Source: Chondrus crispus (taxonomy: Eukaryota > Rhodophyta > Florideophyceae > Gigartinales > Gigartinaceae). Taken from it: a DNA stretch of 54,818 nt. Below, in pieces: positions 54,079-54,818 of the stretch. Position 1 is the stretch's first letter, and every line of letters starts with the position of its first letter. The notes beneath the pieces are model-generated. The model saw only the letters and a program-made list of their open reading frames with translations, did not search any database and was not told where the DNA came from. The translations under genes were made by a program, and so were the position numbers. The stretch lies in contig NW_005179158.1 of NCBI RefSeq assembly GCF_000350225.1, positions 475,037 to 529,854 of the forward strand, given 5' to 3'.

Positions 54079-54818
54079 TTACAAAGGTGCTATCCCGCTC
54101 TCATAGTGATCCCTGCGCCCTTCAACAATCATGTTGTGCAATATGATGCATGCCTTCACATCGTTACTTATGTCTCTACGGTACCATAGCCGACAAGGTC
54201 GCTGCAAGATATGGAATCGCGCCATGAGCACGCCAAACGCTCTTTCTATATCCTTTATAACTCTCTCTTGTGCCCTTGCGTACGCCTTTTCCTTCGCCGT
54301 TGTTGCCTCCTTCATAGTTTTGGCAAATACTGCCCAACTCGGATAGATCCCATCAGCCAGATAGTACGGCATCGTTCGCCTCTCTTCTTTGACGAAAAAG
54401 GGAAAGCGAGGCGGGAAGGAACCAGCCATTATGTTCTGCATGGTTGGAGAATGATCCATGACATTAATGTCATTAAGGCTACCAGGACTACCAAAGAACA
54501 TGTGCCAAACCCAGATTTCGCCGTCACATATGGCTTCCAGGACGACGGTCGGTTTCTTTTCTTTTCCCTTATACTGCCCAGCCCACGCAAGCGGACAGTT
54601 CTTTCACCCCCAGTGCTGGCAGGCAATACTCCGGACACATCCTGGGAATCCTCGTGCTGCATTGATGAAAAGAATTCGCCTTAAGTCTTGCTCGTCAAGT
54701 TCTCTTAAATTCTCTTTACCAAACGTAGACACAACTAATTCGCAGAAGGACTTCATAGATGTTAGAATAGAGTCCTCGCCCATTTGAAGGTACTCATCCA
54801 AAGAGTCCGCCGCACTCC
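54079..54818 (-). pseudogene. PIF/Harbinger transposase 3 (plant-type), partial at window edge
   Basis: One frame runs from the window edge leftwards with the family's full wording: DEYLQMGEDS, ARGFPGCV, FFGSPGSLNDINVM (near 54490), YYLADGIYPSWAVF (near 54360) and DIERAFGVLMARF (near 54250). The catalytic Asp and Glu in the last two are present. The single break is TGA at 54604-54606 in HWG-stop-KNCP, where the family has Trp (H-W-x-W-K-N-C-P). The N-terminal start lies outside the window. Same superfamily as elements 1 and 2 but a different branch (the plant transposon protein type). Confidence 0.85.

Larger units (their letters stand above)
52283..54818. mobile_element. PIF/Harbinger DNA transposon 3, cut by the window edge
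   Basis: A possible left end is TTA followed by GAGCAACTCTACGGCC near 52281, the wording of many PIF/Tourist ends after a TTA target. AATCTATTCTCTAATC-type words recur over 52300-52470. Inside are a Myb-like gene (plus) and a transposase (minus), tail to tail as in element 1. The right end lies outside the window. Each gene shows only one stop, so this is the best preserved DNA transposon here. Confidence 0.72.

Overview
This window reads as nuclear DNA from an intron-poor, transposon-laden eukaryote. It holds Ty3/gypsy and Ty1/copia retrotransposons, PIF/Harbinger and pogo-type DNA transposons, a eukaryote-type RtcB RNA ligase copy with one probable short intron, and an APH-like single-exon gene. 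There are no bacterial operons, no tRNA or rRNA genes and no CRISPR array. A red alga of the Chondrus type would fit (compact, mostly single-exon genes separated by LTR-element blocks), but the sequence alone does not prove it.

Layout. Positions 1-4259 hold nothing I can support. From 4847 to 11411 lies G1, a 3'-truncated gypsy element on the minus strand with its 5' LTR (family A). It abuts an inverted partial LTR of the same family (11412-12036). The plus-strand wreck of another gypsy element, G3, follows (12037-14620). Positions 15676-27892 are G2, a complete chromodomain gypsy element on the minus strand, with two 683-bp LTRs and the target duplication GTTGA on both sides. G2 has an unusual 3' part: a chromodomain tail, then about 1.3 kb of tandem ~105-bp repeats, then a long open frame in antisense that resembles the gag-like region of G3. 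A solo LTR (family D) sits in the G2 integrase with the duplication CATGC.

Positions 28740-40386 are a Ty1/copia-type element. Its primer-binding site matches the initiator-tRNA-Met anticodon arm and overlaps the gag ATG. Three later insertions lie inside it: a pogo-like element reduced to its DNA-binding protein (30869-31850), a solo family-A LTR in the reverse transcriptase (33882-35000, duplication GGTTG), and a pogo element inside the 3' LTR (38359-40379). A 1.8-kb stretch between pol and the 3' LTR is unexplained. The one long uninterrupted gene, an APH-fold phosphotransferase-like protein, is at 40428-42080.

The right third holds a PIF/Harbinger element with convergent Myb-like and transposase genes (42623-45902), its transposase split by a second family-D solo LTR (duplication GATAC). 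It also holds a second PIF transposase with two stop codons (46065-47273), a fragment resembling a mitochondrial carrier, a dead RtcB copy (48393-50024), an unrecognised broken gene (50400-51805), and a third PIF element running off the right edge (52283-54818).

Almost every coding region is broken. Where a conserved residue or paralogue tells the original codon, the stops are mostly TGG to TAG/TGA or CAG to TAG, that is C:G to T:A changes. Three insertions are inverted copies of adjacent sequence, two of them forming near-perfect palindromes with a one-base spacer. The nesting gives a relative chronology: copia, G2 and the first PIF element are each older than the solo LTRs or DNA elements inside them.
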